Source: Pithys albifrons albifrons | Lineage: Eukaryota > Chordata > Aves > Passeriformes > Thamnophilidae | Direction of reading: 5' to 3' | Assembly (NCBI RefSeq): GCF_047495875.1 | Contig: NC_092460.1 | Coordinates: 3,100,001 to 3,164,000, forward strand | DNA length: 64,000 nt | Part shown: positions 1-11,505 of the stretch, piece by piece | Position numbering within the stretch: position 1 is the stretch's first letter | Layout of the letters: each line of letters opens with the position of its first letter | The notes under the pieces: generated by a model | What the model was told of the DNA's origin: nothing | What the model saw: only the letters and a program-made list of their open reading frames with translations | The model's database searches: none | Program-made: the position numbers and the translations under genes

Positions 1-236
1 CCCCTGGCAGAGCTTGAGCCCATCGTGCCCCCTTGTCCTATTGCTGAGTGCCTGGGAGAAGAGACCAACCCCCACCTGGCCAGAACTTCCCTTCAGGCAG
101 TTCCAGACAGTGCTGAGGTCACCTCTGAGCCTCCTCTTCTCCAGGCTGAACACCCCCAGCTCCCTCAGCCTCTCCCCACAGCACTTGTGCTCCAGTCCCT
201 TCTCCAGCCTCGTTGTTCTTCTCTGGACTCTGCACT
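1..236 (-). mobile_element. CR1 LINE fragment, cut by window start
   Basis: The plus strand reads as the reverse complement of the CR1 ORF2 C-terminal region and matches the longer copy at 2905-3955 almost base for base from its Leu/Glu-rich coding part to about position 226. The first base of the window is already inside the element, so its 3' tail lies outside. The right edge is the 5' truncation point and is uncertain by about 10 bases. Confidence 0.85.
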
Positions 237-395
237 GCTCTCCTCCTTAAAATGATGCCCTAAAATGGCTTTGTCATCTTTGAAACTCAGTGTTCCAGTA
301 ACTGTGCCCAGCAGTGACAAAGTAGCACTGCAGCCCCTCAGGAGATGTGAAGCTGAGCAGATCATGGACCTCCAGACCAGGGTGAAGGCTGGGAA

Positions 396-640
396 ATAGA
401 AAATCACAGACCATCCTGAGCTGGAAGGGACCCCCAAGGACCATCCAATCCAAGTGCTAACCCTGTACAGACACCCCAACAATCCCACCCTGTGCCCCAA
501 ACCCTCCTGGAGCTCTGGCAGCCTTGGGGCTGTGCCCACTGCCCTGGGGAGCCTGGTCAGTGCCCACCACCCTCTGGGGGAAGGACCTTTCCCTGAGATC
601 CAGCCCAACCCTGGCACAACTCCAGCCATCCATGAGTCTT
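396..640 (-). mobile_element. CR1 LINE 3' end, diverged subfamily
   Basis: It starts with the reversed CR1 tail (tcacagaccatcctgagctg, then a GGAAGGGACC-type block). It continues into a region rich in CCCTGGGGA and CACCACCCTCTGGGGGAAG that is also found at 57877-58130. It belongs to a different CR1 subfamily from the long copies, because the 3' UTR differs. No open reading frame is retained. Confidence 0.8.
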
Positions 641-2298
641 GCCTCACATCTGAGTGCTCAAACCTCAGTTAAAAACTGAAGCAGAGCAGGAAAGCTCTGC
701 CAGTATTTCCACCTTGAAAAGACAAGGCATCTCTTGCAAATAATCTTTTATAAAAGATGGACATGAAATTAAGAGCTTAGGAGGCTTTTAGGAACATAAT
801 TATGGGTCATAGGAAAGGTGTATCAGCTGGATTATGAAGCTGATTGTGCTAGTGGTACAAGAAGAAAATCTGAATTAACTGAGGGAGCTACAGTTTTTAA
901 TTGCACATTTTATCACTCAGAAGACTCATTAAGGAAGCCTTAGAAAAGTCATAGAGACTGTAAAAACCATTCCAGGAGATTTCACTTTTTAAAATTGAAA
1001 AAAAGGAGCAAGAAATGGAGAACAAAAAAAAAAAAAAAAAAGCTGGTGAAGATTTCTTTTTGTCTGAGCTTGTTATCTGCAGGTAAATTTTTTACTGGGT
1101 TCATTTCACTTTTAATTCTTAATCTATATTCCAGCCTAAGTGTAATAGCAAGGGGGAAAGAGGGGAGTCATGCAAGATAAGTCTTCTGAACAAGGTGCCA
1201 ATTGGTGGATTTTTTTCCCTCATCTGGAGTGTGAATTTGTTCATAAACCAAAGGAACTTCTAAAGGTTTGTATTAAATTTGATGCCAGGTTTTATAATAT
1301 AGATAAAATAAAATAATGATACTGGGAAGGGGGTGTAATAACACACATAGATTAGAGAAATAGCAAAGGGAGCAGAAGAGCTTTGCCTCTTCCAGGAACA
1401 CACGATGATCCTGAACTGAGGGGGAGAGTCAGTCAATTTTCAGAGTCAGGGTGTTCCTTTGAGAGGGATTTCTTGGAGCAGGAAGGTTGGAAAAGCAGCT
1501 GCAGAACCCAAGAGAGTTGCAGCAGGAGAGACAAACATCACCCAGGGGGTGTCTGGTGGTGGGGCTGCTCCTCTGCCTAAAGTGCAGCTCCTGGTGGTTC
1601 CAGTGGCAGCTGAAGGCACTTGGTGAGGCTTTCCAAAAATGCTGAGCATCACTCAAGGTGAGCAGCATCCTTTTAACAGGCTTTGGATTGGGCTGGAAGC
1701 ATCAGGTGAGCTGCAGAGAGCCTTGGAAAGGTCATGTGTGGAGCTGAGAGCTTTGGGGTGTGTGGCACGGGGTGGAACGTCCGAGCGCTTTAACGTCAGA
1801 CCCTCCAAGAACACAACTTGTTCTTCTTCCCCAGGGTAGCAAATAGATTGTTCTTGATCATGTCTCATCCTCCTGTTGAATATATCGAGCTGTTAGAAGT
1901 GCATGATGTAGGTTTTGTAATGAGATTATGCCCAGCAACACCCTCAGAGGTTTGAGTACAGCGAGGCAGGAATATTACACAGAGTGAATTTATTCTCTCA
2001 ACTCAGCCAAGGAGTTGCTTCTTTTCCAAGCACTCTGCAGAAATATGAAAGGGTTTTGGAGGTGAGGATTCAATTAGTCAGGGCCTTTCTAAAGGTATCA
2101 AGTCAAGCCAAGTGTAATTCCTTAGACTTGGTGCATTTTTGGTTGGCTAAAATAGAGAGAACTGGGGGTGGCTGGGGTGGAGTTTTTTGGGTTTAGCTGC
2201 AATGATAATGATTTTGTGCAAATGCCTCACACAGTGTAAATAAATTTTGGGAAATCACCTAGCACAGGACAAACATGTAATTCTTATTCACAGTATCC
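641..2298. other. Unique sequence, nothing recognised
   Basis: AT-rich unique sequence with an 18-base A tract at 1024-1041. Short ORFs here have no recognisable domain and no splice context that could be supported. Confidence 0.5.
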
Positions 2299-2405
2299 TC
2301 ATGGAATCCTGGAATGGTTTGAGTTGGAAGGAGCCTTAAAGACCATCGAGTTCTGACCCCACTCCATGGGAAGGGACACCTTTTACTAGACCAGGGTGTT
2401 CTGAA
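2299..2405 (-). mobile_element. CR1 3' tail fragment
   Basis: A short reversed CR1 3' end: TGGAATGGTTTGAGTTGGAA followed by a GACCATCGAG block and a GGGACACC block. It is heavily 5' truncated and diverged. Confidence 0.75.
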
Positions 2406-2904
2406 AGGCTGATTTATGTTGGTTCCTCAAGGAGAGTATCAACTTGTGTCTTAAGCCACTGAAAACCTTTGGATGTTTCCAGATATTAACAAAAAGTTCT
2501 GAGAATCAGGGCCCTGTGTGTATGTTAATGAAAGCAAGGCCTAAGTGACAATTCTTTTCATGTTCTTACCTGCTGCTCATCCAAATAAGACCCTTCAGGA
2601 AAGACTACCCTGCTGAAAACTCCACCCTGTTGTGTAAACAGGGATGCTCGTGCTGTTTTCCAGCTTCTGACGCTCTCCATCCCTTCCCATTTCTGCTTTT
2701 GTTCACAGAACAACAAGAAAATTGCAAGTTGAGTCATAAAAGGCTGTTTTTTCCATGCCTGAGCAGCTGTGCATTAATTGACTGCACTGGGACTCCTCCT
2801 GGTGCCAGAGGAGACTTTGTGTGTGCAAAGCAAATGATTCAAGAAAGGAGCTAATTCTTTGTATATTTGGCTGTGTTTCAGTTCTGCCCTCTGTCAATAA
2901 TGGG
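2406..2904. other. Unique sequence, nothing recognised
   Basis: No repeat, RNA gene or convincing exon seen between two CR1 fragments. Confidence 0.5.
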
Positions 2905-3955
2905 AATCACAGAATGATAGAATGGATTGGGTTGGAAAAGACCTCCGAGATCATCGAGTCCAACCCTTGGTCCAACTCCAGTCCCTTTACCAGATCATGA
3001 CACTCAGTGCCACGGCCAATCTGCATTTAAAAACCTCCATGGATGGGGAATCCACCCCCTCTCTGGGCAGCCCATTCCAATGCCTGAGCACTCTCTCTGC
3101 AAAGAAGTTTTTTCTGCTCTCCAACTTCAATTTCCCCTGGCAGAGCTTGAGCCCATCGTGCCCCCTTGTCCTATTGCTGAGTGCCTGGGAGAAGAGACCA
3201 ACCCCCACCTGGCCACAACTTCCCTTCAGGCAGTTCCAGACAGTGCTGAGGTCACCTCTGAGCCTCCTCTTCTCCAGGCTGAACACCCCCAGCTCCCTCA
3301 GCCTCTCCCCACAGCACTTGTGCTCCAGTCCCTTCTCCAGCCTCGTTGCTCTTCTCTGGCCCCGCTCCAGCCCCTCAATGTCCTTTCTGAACTGAGGGGC
3401 CCAGAACTGAACACAACACTCAAGGTGTGGCCTCCCCAAGGCAGAGTCCAGGGGAAGGGTCACTGCCCTGGGCCTGCTGGCCACGCTAGTTTGGATCCAG
3501 GCCAGGATCCCCTTGGCCTTCTTGGCCACCTGGGCACACTGGTGGCTCCTGTTGAGCTTCCTGTCCCTCAGTCCCCCCAGGTCCCTCTGCCTGGCTGCTC
3601 TCCAGCCACTCTGTGCCCAGCCTGGAGCGCTGCAGGGGGTTGTTGTGGCCAAAGGGCAGGACCTGCACTTGGCCTTGTTGAACTTCATCCCATTGGAATC
3701 AGCCCATCTCTCCAGTCTCTCCAGATCCCTCTGCAGAGCCCTCCTGCCTTCCAACAGGTCGACACTCCCTCCCAGCTTGGTGTCATCAGCAAATTTGCTG
3801 CTGATGGACTCAATCCCCTCATCTAAATCATCACTAAAGATGTTAAACAGGACTGGGCCCAACACAGACCCCTGGGGGACACCACAGGTGACCGACCACC
3901 AGCTGGATGCAGCTCCATTCACCAGCACTCTCTGGGCCCGACCCTCAAGGACTTG
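2905..3955 (-). mobile_element. CR1 LINE, 5'-truncated, about 1.05 kb
   Basis: A non-LTR retrotransposon lying on the minus strand. Its 3' tail is at the left (tcacagaatgatagaatgga), followed by the reversed 3' UTR and ORF2. The 5' truncation at about 3955 falls just upstream of the reverse transcriptase GVPQGS block, so the endonuclease domain and the N-terminal RT blocks are absent. It is closely similar to the copies at 15.4, 29.1, 43.9 and 46.3 kb. No target-site duplication was seen, which is usual for CR1. Confidence 0.93.
2987..3928 (-). pseudogene. CR1 ORF2 (pol) C-terminal remnant, 313 codons, frame intact
   Basis: This is the C-terminal part of the CR1 ORF2 polyprotein, normally an apurinic-type endonuclease plus reverse transcriptase that copies CR1 RNA into the genome by target-primed reverse transcription. 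Residues 16-20 are GVPQG, a conserved RT block, and residues 46-49 are FADD, the [YF]xDD catalytic box. The rest is a Leu/Arg/Glu-rich C-terminal region ending in AVALSVMIW and a stop. The upstream RT fingers and the whole endonuclease are missing because the element is 5' truncated, so it cannot be active alone. The frame has no internal stop, unlike the frameshifted copies at 29 and 46 kb, which points to a young insertion. The start codon is simply the first ATG in the remnant and not the native start. Confidence 0.85.
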
Positions 3956-5204
3956 AGACTCCTTCTTCTTGCCCTAACACTTGTTGCCTGGAATTGGGAA
4001 TGTAGGACACTTTCCTTGCACTCCATCTCAGGAGCCTAAATCCAGACACTCCCATTTCTTTGGGAAGATGGTAAAAAAAAGACTTGGTGGCTTTTCCCCC
4101 CCTTGGCCAGATGCAGTGTGCTCATGAGGAGTCTGTCTCCCCCAGCTCCCAGCTTGCTGGGGGGTTATTTTTAGCTGCTGGTGGACTGTTTGTTCTTCAG
4201 GGTTTTTTCTCTCCACCCCCTTGTTGTGTGGGCTCCTGGTGCAAGATTGAACATGACTTTTCTAGTGGTTTAACAAGTCACCCATTGCCAGCTGAGCTCC
4301 TCTCCCTGATCTTGCCAGAGCTGTGAGCTCTGCCTCACTGGGCAATAAATGCATCCCCCAACCACCCTTGGCCATGCCAAGGGAATGGATTTCACCTCCC
4401 CCTGGCACTGGGCAAGTACTGGCTGTGTGATCAGTAAAGGCAGGCTGAGAATTGTGCTGAATCCTCTGCCTTTGCCTCAATTTTCATAAATTGTAGTAGC
4501 TTGAATTTTTCTTTTTTTTTTTGTGGGGGAGAGGGTGGAAATGTTTTCTCTTTGGAAATTAGCATTTTTTTTTTCTCTTTTCATTCTGAATTTGGAGCGA
4601 GGAGAAATCCAGATGCAGTTGCTCCAAGATTGGAGGCAGCTGGCATCTGGGCTCTGCCACCAACAGCTCTGCTCCATATGGCCCAGCTTTAACACCAGAG
4701 AGTTGGAACAAGTGAAGAGAACAAACAATCCATCAAGCCTAAGTACTGTTCATTTCTTATTTTTTTTAAGGAAAGCAATTTGTGCAACATCAAGGCATGT
4801 TGTTGTTCCCAGTGACTTCTCCTCAGGAGAGTTTTTCCCAGCCTGGATTACAGGAGGGGAAACACTGCTCTGCTTTCCTTTGCAAAACATTCAAAGTTTT
4901 GCTGGAACAAGAAGTTAGGATGGGTCTAGAAGACCTCTCTCCTTTGGATGGAAGACACAAGTCAGAGTTGAAGAAGCACTGGGGCTGTTGAAGCTTCAGG
5001 AGGTGAGATTTTCATGCTGTGAGAAGGGATTTGTTGCTGGTGATGCCCAAGATGGATTTTTCATCCCTCTCTGGAGCAGGCACAGAATCCTGCAGGGCCA
5101 CATCCTTAGTGGGGTGGTCCTTCTAACTGCAAATACTTCCATGAATAAGCCTTGATGGAGTTTTCAGGAGTTTGCAGCCACTCTGAGTCAGTGACAGGAC
5201 AAAG
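3956..5204. other. Unique sequence, nothing recognised
   Basis: Contains T-rich tracts near 4508-4520 and 4565-4575 and no recognisable repeat. ORFs of up to 131 codons here are low-complexity or chance. Confidence 0.5.
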
Positions 5205-5521
5205 AATCCAAGGTGGGGATTGGCCTCTTCTTCCAGGACGAGAGGGAACGGCCTCAAGCTGTGGCAGGGCAGGGTCAGGCTGGACATCAGGAGGAATTTC
5301 AGGGCAGGGTCAGGCTGGACATCAGGAGGAATTTCCTCACAGAAAGGGTGGTCAGGCATTGGCAGGGGCTGCCCAGGGAGGTTTGGAGTGCCCAGCCCTG
5401 GAGGTGCCCAAGGAAGGACTGGATGTGGCACTCAGAGCTCTGGGCTGGGGGACAAGGTGGGGATTAAAAGTCAGACTTGATCTTGGAGATCTTTCCCAAC
5501 CCAAATAACTCTGTGATTCTT
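5205..5521 (+). mobile_element. CR1 3' end with internal 35-bp duplication
   Basis: Plus-strand CR1 3' region: TGGTCAGGCATTGGCAGGGG, then GGGCTGCCC and CTTGATCTTGGAGATC blocks, ending in the CTCTGTGATTCTT tail. A 35-bp segment (5266-5300) is directly repeated at 5301-5335. The duplication sits just before the conserved TCACAGAAAGGGTGGTCAGG stretch. Confidence 0.85.
5266..5335 (+). repeat. 35-bp tandem duplication inside a CR1
   Basis: Two adjacent, visually identical 35-bp units (5266-5300 and 5301-5335), each running from an AGGGCAGGGTCAGG block to AGGAGGAATTTC. The other CR1 copies carry this segment once. Confidence 0.9.
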
Positions 5522-6149
5522 ATTTCCAAATCTGGGAAAGGTGTGAACAACCTTGGCTGGAGGGGAGGGCAGTGAGAGTGGAGGTGGTGGTAGGAATTTT
5601 GTCCTGGTTGTGGAATCAGCTGGATTGGGATATGGTGCAACTTCCCCGGCTCTGCCCCAGCCAGGTGGAAAAACCCTCCCCATCTCAGTTCAGCACTTCC
5701 TTCTCATCCCAAGAACAATTAGTTGTAGAAGATTTAATGCATCCCTTTTCTTCTTATATGAAAGAGAATTGCCACTTTTTAATCTGTACATAAAGATTAA
5801 ACTGATGGTGGGGAAAAAACCCAGCCCTGTTTTTGTCTCAACCAAAGCACAAATCCCAAACCTGTGAAAATTCTTGGGTTTTTTTGAACCTTCCTAAAGC
5901 CAAAAGAATGAATTAATTTGCAAAGTTGGACTTAATGTTATTAAATATAAAAAGTCCTGCAATCATTTTTTTGTGTGTGAGCTGCCACTGTTTGATTGAT
6001 AACTTTTTTTAAAAAAAGAAATAGGTATTTTGGGCACTTCTGCATCCCTGTAGAACTCCACTTTTTGTTGTCTTAACTGATAAGGAGACAAACTGTTTAA
6101 TGCAAATATGTCCTAAGTCGACAGATGGGAAACATGGTTTGAAAAGATG
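5522..6149. other. Unique sequence, nothing recognised
   Basis: AT-rich, no repeat or gene seen. Confidence 0.45.
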
Positions 6150-6500
6150 CTGCTTAATTTGAGAACTTCAAGAGCAATGCCACAAAGAAAGTGTTATTGC
6201 AGGAGAATATATTTTCTGTAATTCACAATAACTGAGTAATGGCACAGTAAGGATGCAATTAGGTCTAATTTGCTTATGGAAGGGAGCTGAATCAAAAAGA
6301 TCAATATTCAGTCTCCACCTAGTGTGAAAAACAATTAGTTTAATTGACAAAAAACCTTCTGCCTCAGCTAATTGCATAAAAATGACCTAATACCCAGGCA
6401 AATTAGGATTATTAATACTACATGAGTGTTCTTAATTACATAAATCATCTTTACCTGTTAACTGGTATTTCTGTTTTAACTTAGGAATTTCAATGTTGAG
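6150..6500. promoter_or_regulatory. Candidate conserved non-coding element
   Basis: A repeat-free AT-rich block with a high concentration of homeodomain-type core motifs (CAATTAG, TTAATTG, CTAATTG, AATTACAT) and a GATGCAATTAG site within about 350 bases. Such clusters are typical of deeply conserved developmental enhancers. This is inference from composition only; no alignment was possible. Confidence 0.2.
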
Positions 6501-7283
6501 GAAAATTTAATTTATCTTTCTTTTCAGAGAGTTCTATATTGCTTCTAAATGACAAAAGCAAGTCATTTCTCTCAGACTGAGATGCTGTGGAAGCACCAAA
6601 ATTTACAGTTCTGACCCTCCAACCAATTATTCAAAACAACCTCAGACAGGCAAATCTGATGTCCTGCTGATGCCTGATGGATGCAGAGGGAGCCTGGATC
6701 CTCCACAGATAATTTCAGGGTTTTCCCAGATGGGAAGGGGGTCAGGGCTCCTTCACAGAGCCCAAAATTTGGGTCTCTGCTCTGAATTATCTCTGGAGGA
6801 AATTCTTGCTCCCTCCTCAGTCAGTGGAGAGGAGACACCTTCATTTGTGATTTTAATCTATAATTAGGCTGTGCTGGACTCCCCATATCATGATTGAAGG
6901 TGGGGACTGTAGTCCTAAATTATTTTCTAATTTAAAGATAACTGCCTGCGTTTTGTCTGCATGATGTGTGAGTCCAACCTTGCACCTCCTCAGTGACAGG
7001 AGGGCAAGGATCAAGGCAAGGTCATCTTTAGCCTCCTGGGCCTGTCAGGTCCAAAGGAAAGAGCTCCCAGCCCAGCTCTTCCTCCACATTATGCCTGAAA
7101 CACAGAAATGGCACAGCTTATGCAGAGGTGCTGCCTCTGGGGTGGCCACAGGGCTGCTGTAACTCACCCACATCCTTGGGATGCTGCCATGGAGCTTCCC
7201 AAGCTGTTGGAGCAGAGATTTCCTGAGTAAATCCTTCTCCCAGCTCAGCTGATTGCTCGTTTTCTAGTTCAAGGAAAGAGTCC
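6501..7283. other. Unique sequence, nothing recognised
   Basis: No repeat, RNA gene or exon supported. Confidence 0.45.
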
Positions 7284-7466
7284 CCATGGAATCCCGGACT
7301 GGTCTGGGTTGGAAGGGACCTTAAAGCTCATCCCATTCCACCCCCTGCCATGGGCAGGGACACCTCCCAGCAGCCCAGGGTGCTCCAATGGAATCCAGCT
7401 TGGCCTTGGACACTTGCAGGGCTGGAGCAGCCACAGCTTCTCTGGGCACCTGTGCCAGGACTTCAT
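7284..7466 (-). mobile_element. CR1 3' end fragment
   Basis: Reversed CR1 tail: CTGGGTTGGAAGGGACC, then a CCATGGGCAGGGACACC block and CTTCTCTGGGCACCTGTGCC. It is the same subfamily as 8990-9215, 13190-13410 and 58551-58772. Confidence 0.85.
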
Positions 7467-8074
7467 GGCTTCTGTTAATATGGAGCAGCTCTCTGGAGAC
7501 CCCAGTGGTTGCCCTGAGTAGGCAGGTGGGTATTGGGACCCCCATCATCAGCTGAGAAACCAATTAATTGGTCATAGCAACCATCCAGGGAAGGTTTGGG
7601 CAAGGCTGAGAGGCACCATGTGACTGACTTGTTCCATCTCTTCTCCTTAGTTGCCACTTCATGTGGTGAGAGGTGACCAGGGAGCACCACACTGAAGGCA
7701 GAGGGATTTAAAGGTCGTTGGACCTGGGGAATGTTCCTCTGTTTTTAGGGTAAGCTGCTGTTGCCCTCCCTGTTGTCCCATGTGTGGGTGCTCAGGGCAC
7801 AGTTCAGAATGGGAAGTGCTGCCTTTTGGAGGGCCAGGACAAGTGAACATTTAACCTTTTCTGGGAGCCATTCATCAGTGCAGAAGAACTGGAGAAATTA
7901 GTGCTGCTCCAAGTCCTGCCAAATGTCCCTGCTGGGAGCAGTGGATGTGGTGAGAGGGGTGAACTCTGGGGGGATTGATTGGATCTCTGTGTGCAAACAA
8001 TGCTCTCAGGGACCCCTGGAGCTGAGGCTTTCCTTGGGATGGAAAGGGCTTGGGATTAATCCCAGTCTTTAATT
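7467..8074. other. Unique sequence, nothing recognised
   Basis: No repeat or gene seen. Confidence 0.45.
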
Positions 8075-8218
8075 CACAGAATCCCAGACTATTCTGAGTT
8101 GGAAGGGACCCACAAGGATTATTGAGTCCAACTCAAGTCAATGGCCCACACAGGGGATTGAACCCATGACCTTGGCATTATTACAACCAAGTTTTTAACC
8201 AACTGAGCTGATCTCACC
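8075..8218 (-). mobile_element. tRNA-Ile/CR1 SINE (TguSINE1-like)
   Basis: A short non-autonomous retrotransposon in reverse orientation. At its left is a CR1-type 3' tail (cacagaatcccagactattc). At its right is a tRNA-derived head that, on the minus strand, carries a B-box-like GGTTCAATCCC, an AATGCCAAGG anticodon-stem stretch and an A-box-like AGCTCAGTTGG. The head resembles tRNA-Ile(AAT). SINEs of this design are known in zebra finch (TguSINE1) and borrow CR1 machinery through the shared tail. No poly-A is present or expected. Confidence 0.8.
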
Positions 8219-8989
8219 TTTCCTTCCAGTTTCATGGGCACATTCTCTGCATTTCAGGTAATTATGCAAATATAGGACAGTGCAATTTTTTGGGGTCATT
8301 TTACACACATAAACACTTTTCCAGAAGTGCTGGGATTTTGACACCTAAGCAGGAATAGAGCTGAAATTTGGTTACATTTTTTACAGCCCCTTCTCTCCCC
8401 AGTTCCTCAGCACTTGCAATCTGACTTTTGAATAGGAGACTTCCTAAACCTCCTTTAACCTTTCCCAAACTGCCATCATTCCTTGACCCAGAATGTGCTA
8501 CTCCATGTACAGCTCAGGACTCGAGACTCTGCTAGTCTTGCAATCTAGTAGTGTACTTTTTTTTTTTAATATATATACAGGTCTCACTGCAGTTAATAGA
8601 TTTTTACCCTGTAGACAACAAAATCCTCTGCAGAACAGTTGGTATTTTCTGGCTTTCAGCACTGTATGGTAATGTAAATGTCAGGACAGCAGAAGGTAAT
8701 AATTATGAAATCATATTTTGCTGCTTTAAAGAACTAAAAGGTTTCTATAAAGTAAATAAAACTTGTCTTTTCCATTGCAAGCTCTCTCAGCCAGTGACTC
8801 TATTTCTGTATGTTTGTGGACAGTATTTAGTGCTGTCTGAATGCAAATGGTATTTATTAGAATAATAAAAGCTGTTTCCTGGTTATCAGCTCATAAAAGC
8901 TTATAGTGTTCTCTACCTACAGCATTTCAGCTTCTCAGCAGGACAAAAGAGGCAGCTTTGGGTACAATGCCTGTCTCATCTTATTCAGA
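8219..8989. other. Unique AT-rich block, possible conserved element
   Basis: Repeat-free. A 104-codon ORF at 8551-8865 has no recognisable domain and begins in a T-rich tract, so it was not called a gene. The 8580-8890 part has an even, non-repetitive composition that would suit a conserved non-coding element, but this is only a guess. Confidence 0.3.
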
Positions 8990-9215
8990 ATAGAATCATC
9001 ACAGAATCATTGAATGGTTTGGGTTGGATGGGACCTTAAAGACCATGTAATTCCAACCCCATTGCCAACCTCCCACCAGCCCAGGGTGCTCCAAGCCCTG
9101 TCCAGCCTGACCTTGGGCATTCCCAGGGCTGGGGCAGCCACAACTTCTCTGGACACCTGTGCCAGGCCCTGCCCACCCTCCCAGGGAAGGATTCCTTCCT
9201 GATATATAATCTAAA
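8990..9215 (-). mobile_element. CR1 3' end fragment
   Basis: Reversed CR1 3' end starting in the ATAGAATCATCACAGAATCA tail, then GGTTTGGGTTGGATGGGACC, CCCACCAGCCCAGGGTGCTC and CCCTCCCAGGGAAGGATTCC blocks. Confidence 0.9.
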
Positions 9216-10805
9216 CCTTTGTGCCTAATACTTATAGATGTGAAACCTGCTCCCCTCCTCTGTGCACACTTTGAAGGGGCATAAACCTGGAGCACGTTTA
9301 AAGAAGCCACAAACACCTCCCAAATTAATGGTGTACACAAACCAGGCTGAATTGACAGGCAAAAGCAGCACCTTCACTTACTGAGCTGAAAATGCCAATA
9401 AGATGTTGGCCAAAGACAGAGTAAGTATTTCTGCAAACAGAGTCGAAGGTTTTCTGAAACAAAGTGTGTGTGTGTGGGGGAAAGAGTTTGTGTGTCTGAG
9501 GTGGGAGTGGCCTCTTTTACAGCTTGCAAAGAGGAAATCAAAATGATGCCACTTCTTGTTGATTGGGAGCTGCAATTTTTTATGCCTGTAAATAAGAACA
9601 GATGTGTTGTTGCTTGGAACAGTTTTGATGAGGGATTTCCCAAACATCATCTATGTTTGTGGGTAGGTTGGTCTTGAGAAAACAATACTCTCTGTCAAAT
9701 CAAGACTTGTCAGATCTGTGTGTTGCTTTCCACGTCACTGAAATGGAAAAAATGCAGATTTTCCTTGCATTTAAAAAGAAAATTAAATTGTTCATAAAGT
9801 AGATTAGTAACTTTTTAAAAAAATAGGCAGGGGGCAGGTCAGAGTAAGACTTAATTGCTCTTATTTATTAAAAAGGTGTTTAGTCAATGGAGAACTCCAT
9901 GTGTGATTGAAGTATCTCCTTGCCTTTCAGAGCTGCTGTTCTTACTTTATGGCTTCATTCATCTCTGCTCTGTTCTGCCAAATGTCTGTTCTCTGTTGAG
10001 AAATAACCAAAACTCAGACTTGCTTACTGGAAACTTTAAACTGGGGCCAAATTCTCAGCCAGCACAAAGTATGAGCTGCTTTGGTGCTTTGTGCTTTTCC
10101 TGCCTCAGCCTCTGAGGCCAGACTTGGACCTCTGGGACTCGTGGAATCTTTTGAGAACAGCTGATAATATGCTATTGGATATTAGTGTGTAATTAGTGAA
10201 AATAGTAACACTGGGTATTAAGAAGAAATACTTCAAAATTCCTTTTTCTTGTTCCAACTTTGGCTTGGAAAAGGGAAGGTTTAAGACAGAAGGAAGTGGG
10301 ATTTGAAGGACACTGTTCCCATGGGCAGATGGTTCTTCTGAGTCCACCCTTTGCAGAGACTTGCTCATGTATTCCCCTCCTGTTTGTCTTGCTCCTTGAC
10401 TCTTTTTGGGCTGTTCTTCCCTCCCAGTTCCCTCCCCTACTTTTTCCACAACTGTTTGCCCTGGATTCCAATCCTGCAGCTGCAAAGAGCTTCCCCTGAG
10501 CCATTGCCATGCAGGTCACGTCGGCCCCTCACACGGAGCATGGAGAGAAGGCAGCTCTTAATGAGACTTGTCAAAGTGAGAAAAGAGAACCTTGTTGGGA
10601 GCAAATTCCAGGGCTGGCTGATTAGAAAGGACTTGGCTCCTTCAGATGTGCTTGCAGGCTGGTAAATGGTGAATACAAGCTTGTAAACTTGATACTCACA
10701 TGATTGTTTTACAGTCAGCCTTTTGCTCGGGATAAATGGGACAACTCGCCCTGTGATGTGAATATTTGTGTGGTTCCACCACCCTGAGCTGAAAGGGATG
10801 TGTGG
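9216..10805. other. Unique sequence, nothing recognised
   Basis: Only a short TG repeat near 9465-9475 stands out. Confidence 0.45.
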
Positions 10806-10924
10806 AGTGTTTAAAAACCATGTGGGGGATGTGGTTTCATGGTGGCTTTGGCAGTGCTGGGGCAATGTTGGACTCGAGAATCTTAAAGGTCTTTTTCCAA
10901 CCGAAATATCTCTGTCGTTCTGGG
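10806..10924 (+). mobile_element. CR1 3' tail fragment, diverged
   Basis: Shows TTGGACTCGAGAATCTTAAA, then GGTCTTTTTCCAACCGAAAT and a degraded tail CTCTGTCGTTCTG. The first 50 bases are weak. Confidence 0.65.
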
Positions 10925-11275
10925 TTTGTTCAGACTGGTGACAGCAGAGGATGATGATAAAATTTTACTCTTGGGGTGAGTCAAAAGCACCTTGAAAACA
11001 CCCTGTTTGGACTAGGTGACATCTCCACTGCTCACATGAAGCCACCTGAGCTGAAGCTGTGCCACAGAAGGTCTTGGGAGTGTTCCAATAAACGTAAGGC
11101 TGAAAAGAAATGGGAATTTCAGGTTTATTTGACAGTTAGTTCAGTGAACCCCCCAAAAAACAGACTCAGATTTTCAGGACCTTTGTCCTGTGTCTGTCTC
11201 TGATCTGGTGGAAGCTTTGGAAGAGTGTAAATCCAGCGTGTAGAGATGTACACTCATTAGTGATGAAGATGAGGG
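10925..11275. other. Unique sequence, nothing recognised
   Basis: Short spacer between two CR1 fragments; nothing seen. Confidence 0.45.
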
Positions 11276-11505
11276 AGGGCAGATTTAGATGGGATATTGG
11301 GAAGAAATCCCTCCCTGGGAGGGTGGGCAGGCCCTGGCACAGGTGCCCAGAGAAGCTGTGGCTGTCCCAGCCCGGGGAGTGTCCAAGGTCGGGCTGGACA
11401 GGGCTTGGAGCACCCTGGGCTGGTGGGAGGTGTCCCTGCCCATGGCAGGGGAGTGGAACAAGAAGATCTTTAAGGTCCCTTCCAACCCAAACCAGTCTGT
11501 GATCC
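11276..11505 (+). mobile_element. CR1 3' end fragment
   Basis: Plus-strand CR1: CTGGGAGGGTGGGCAGGCCC, GTGTCCCTGCCCATGGCAGG and TTAAGGTCCCTTCCAACCC, ending in CAGTCTGTGATCCC. Same subfamily as 13190-13410, opposite strand. Confidence 0.9.

Noticed and set aside
8551..8865. 104-codon ORF as a small protein gene
   Set aside because: It starts in a T-rich tract, has no recognisable motif, and no supporting context was seen.
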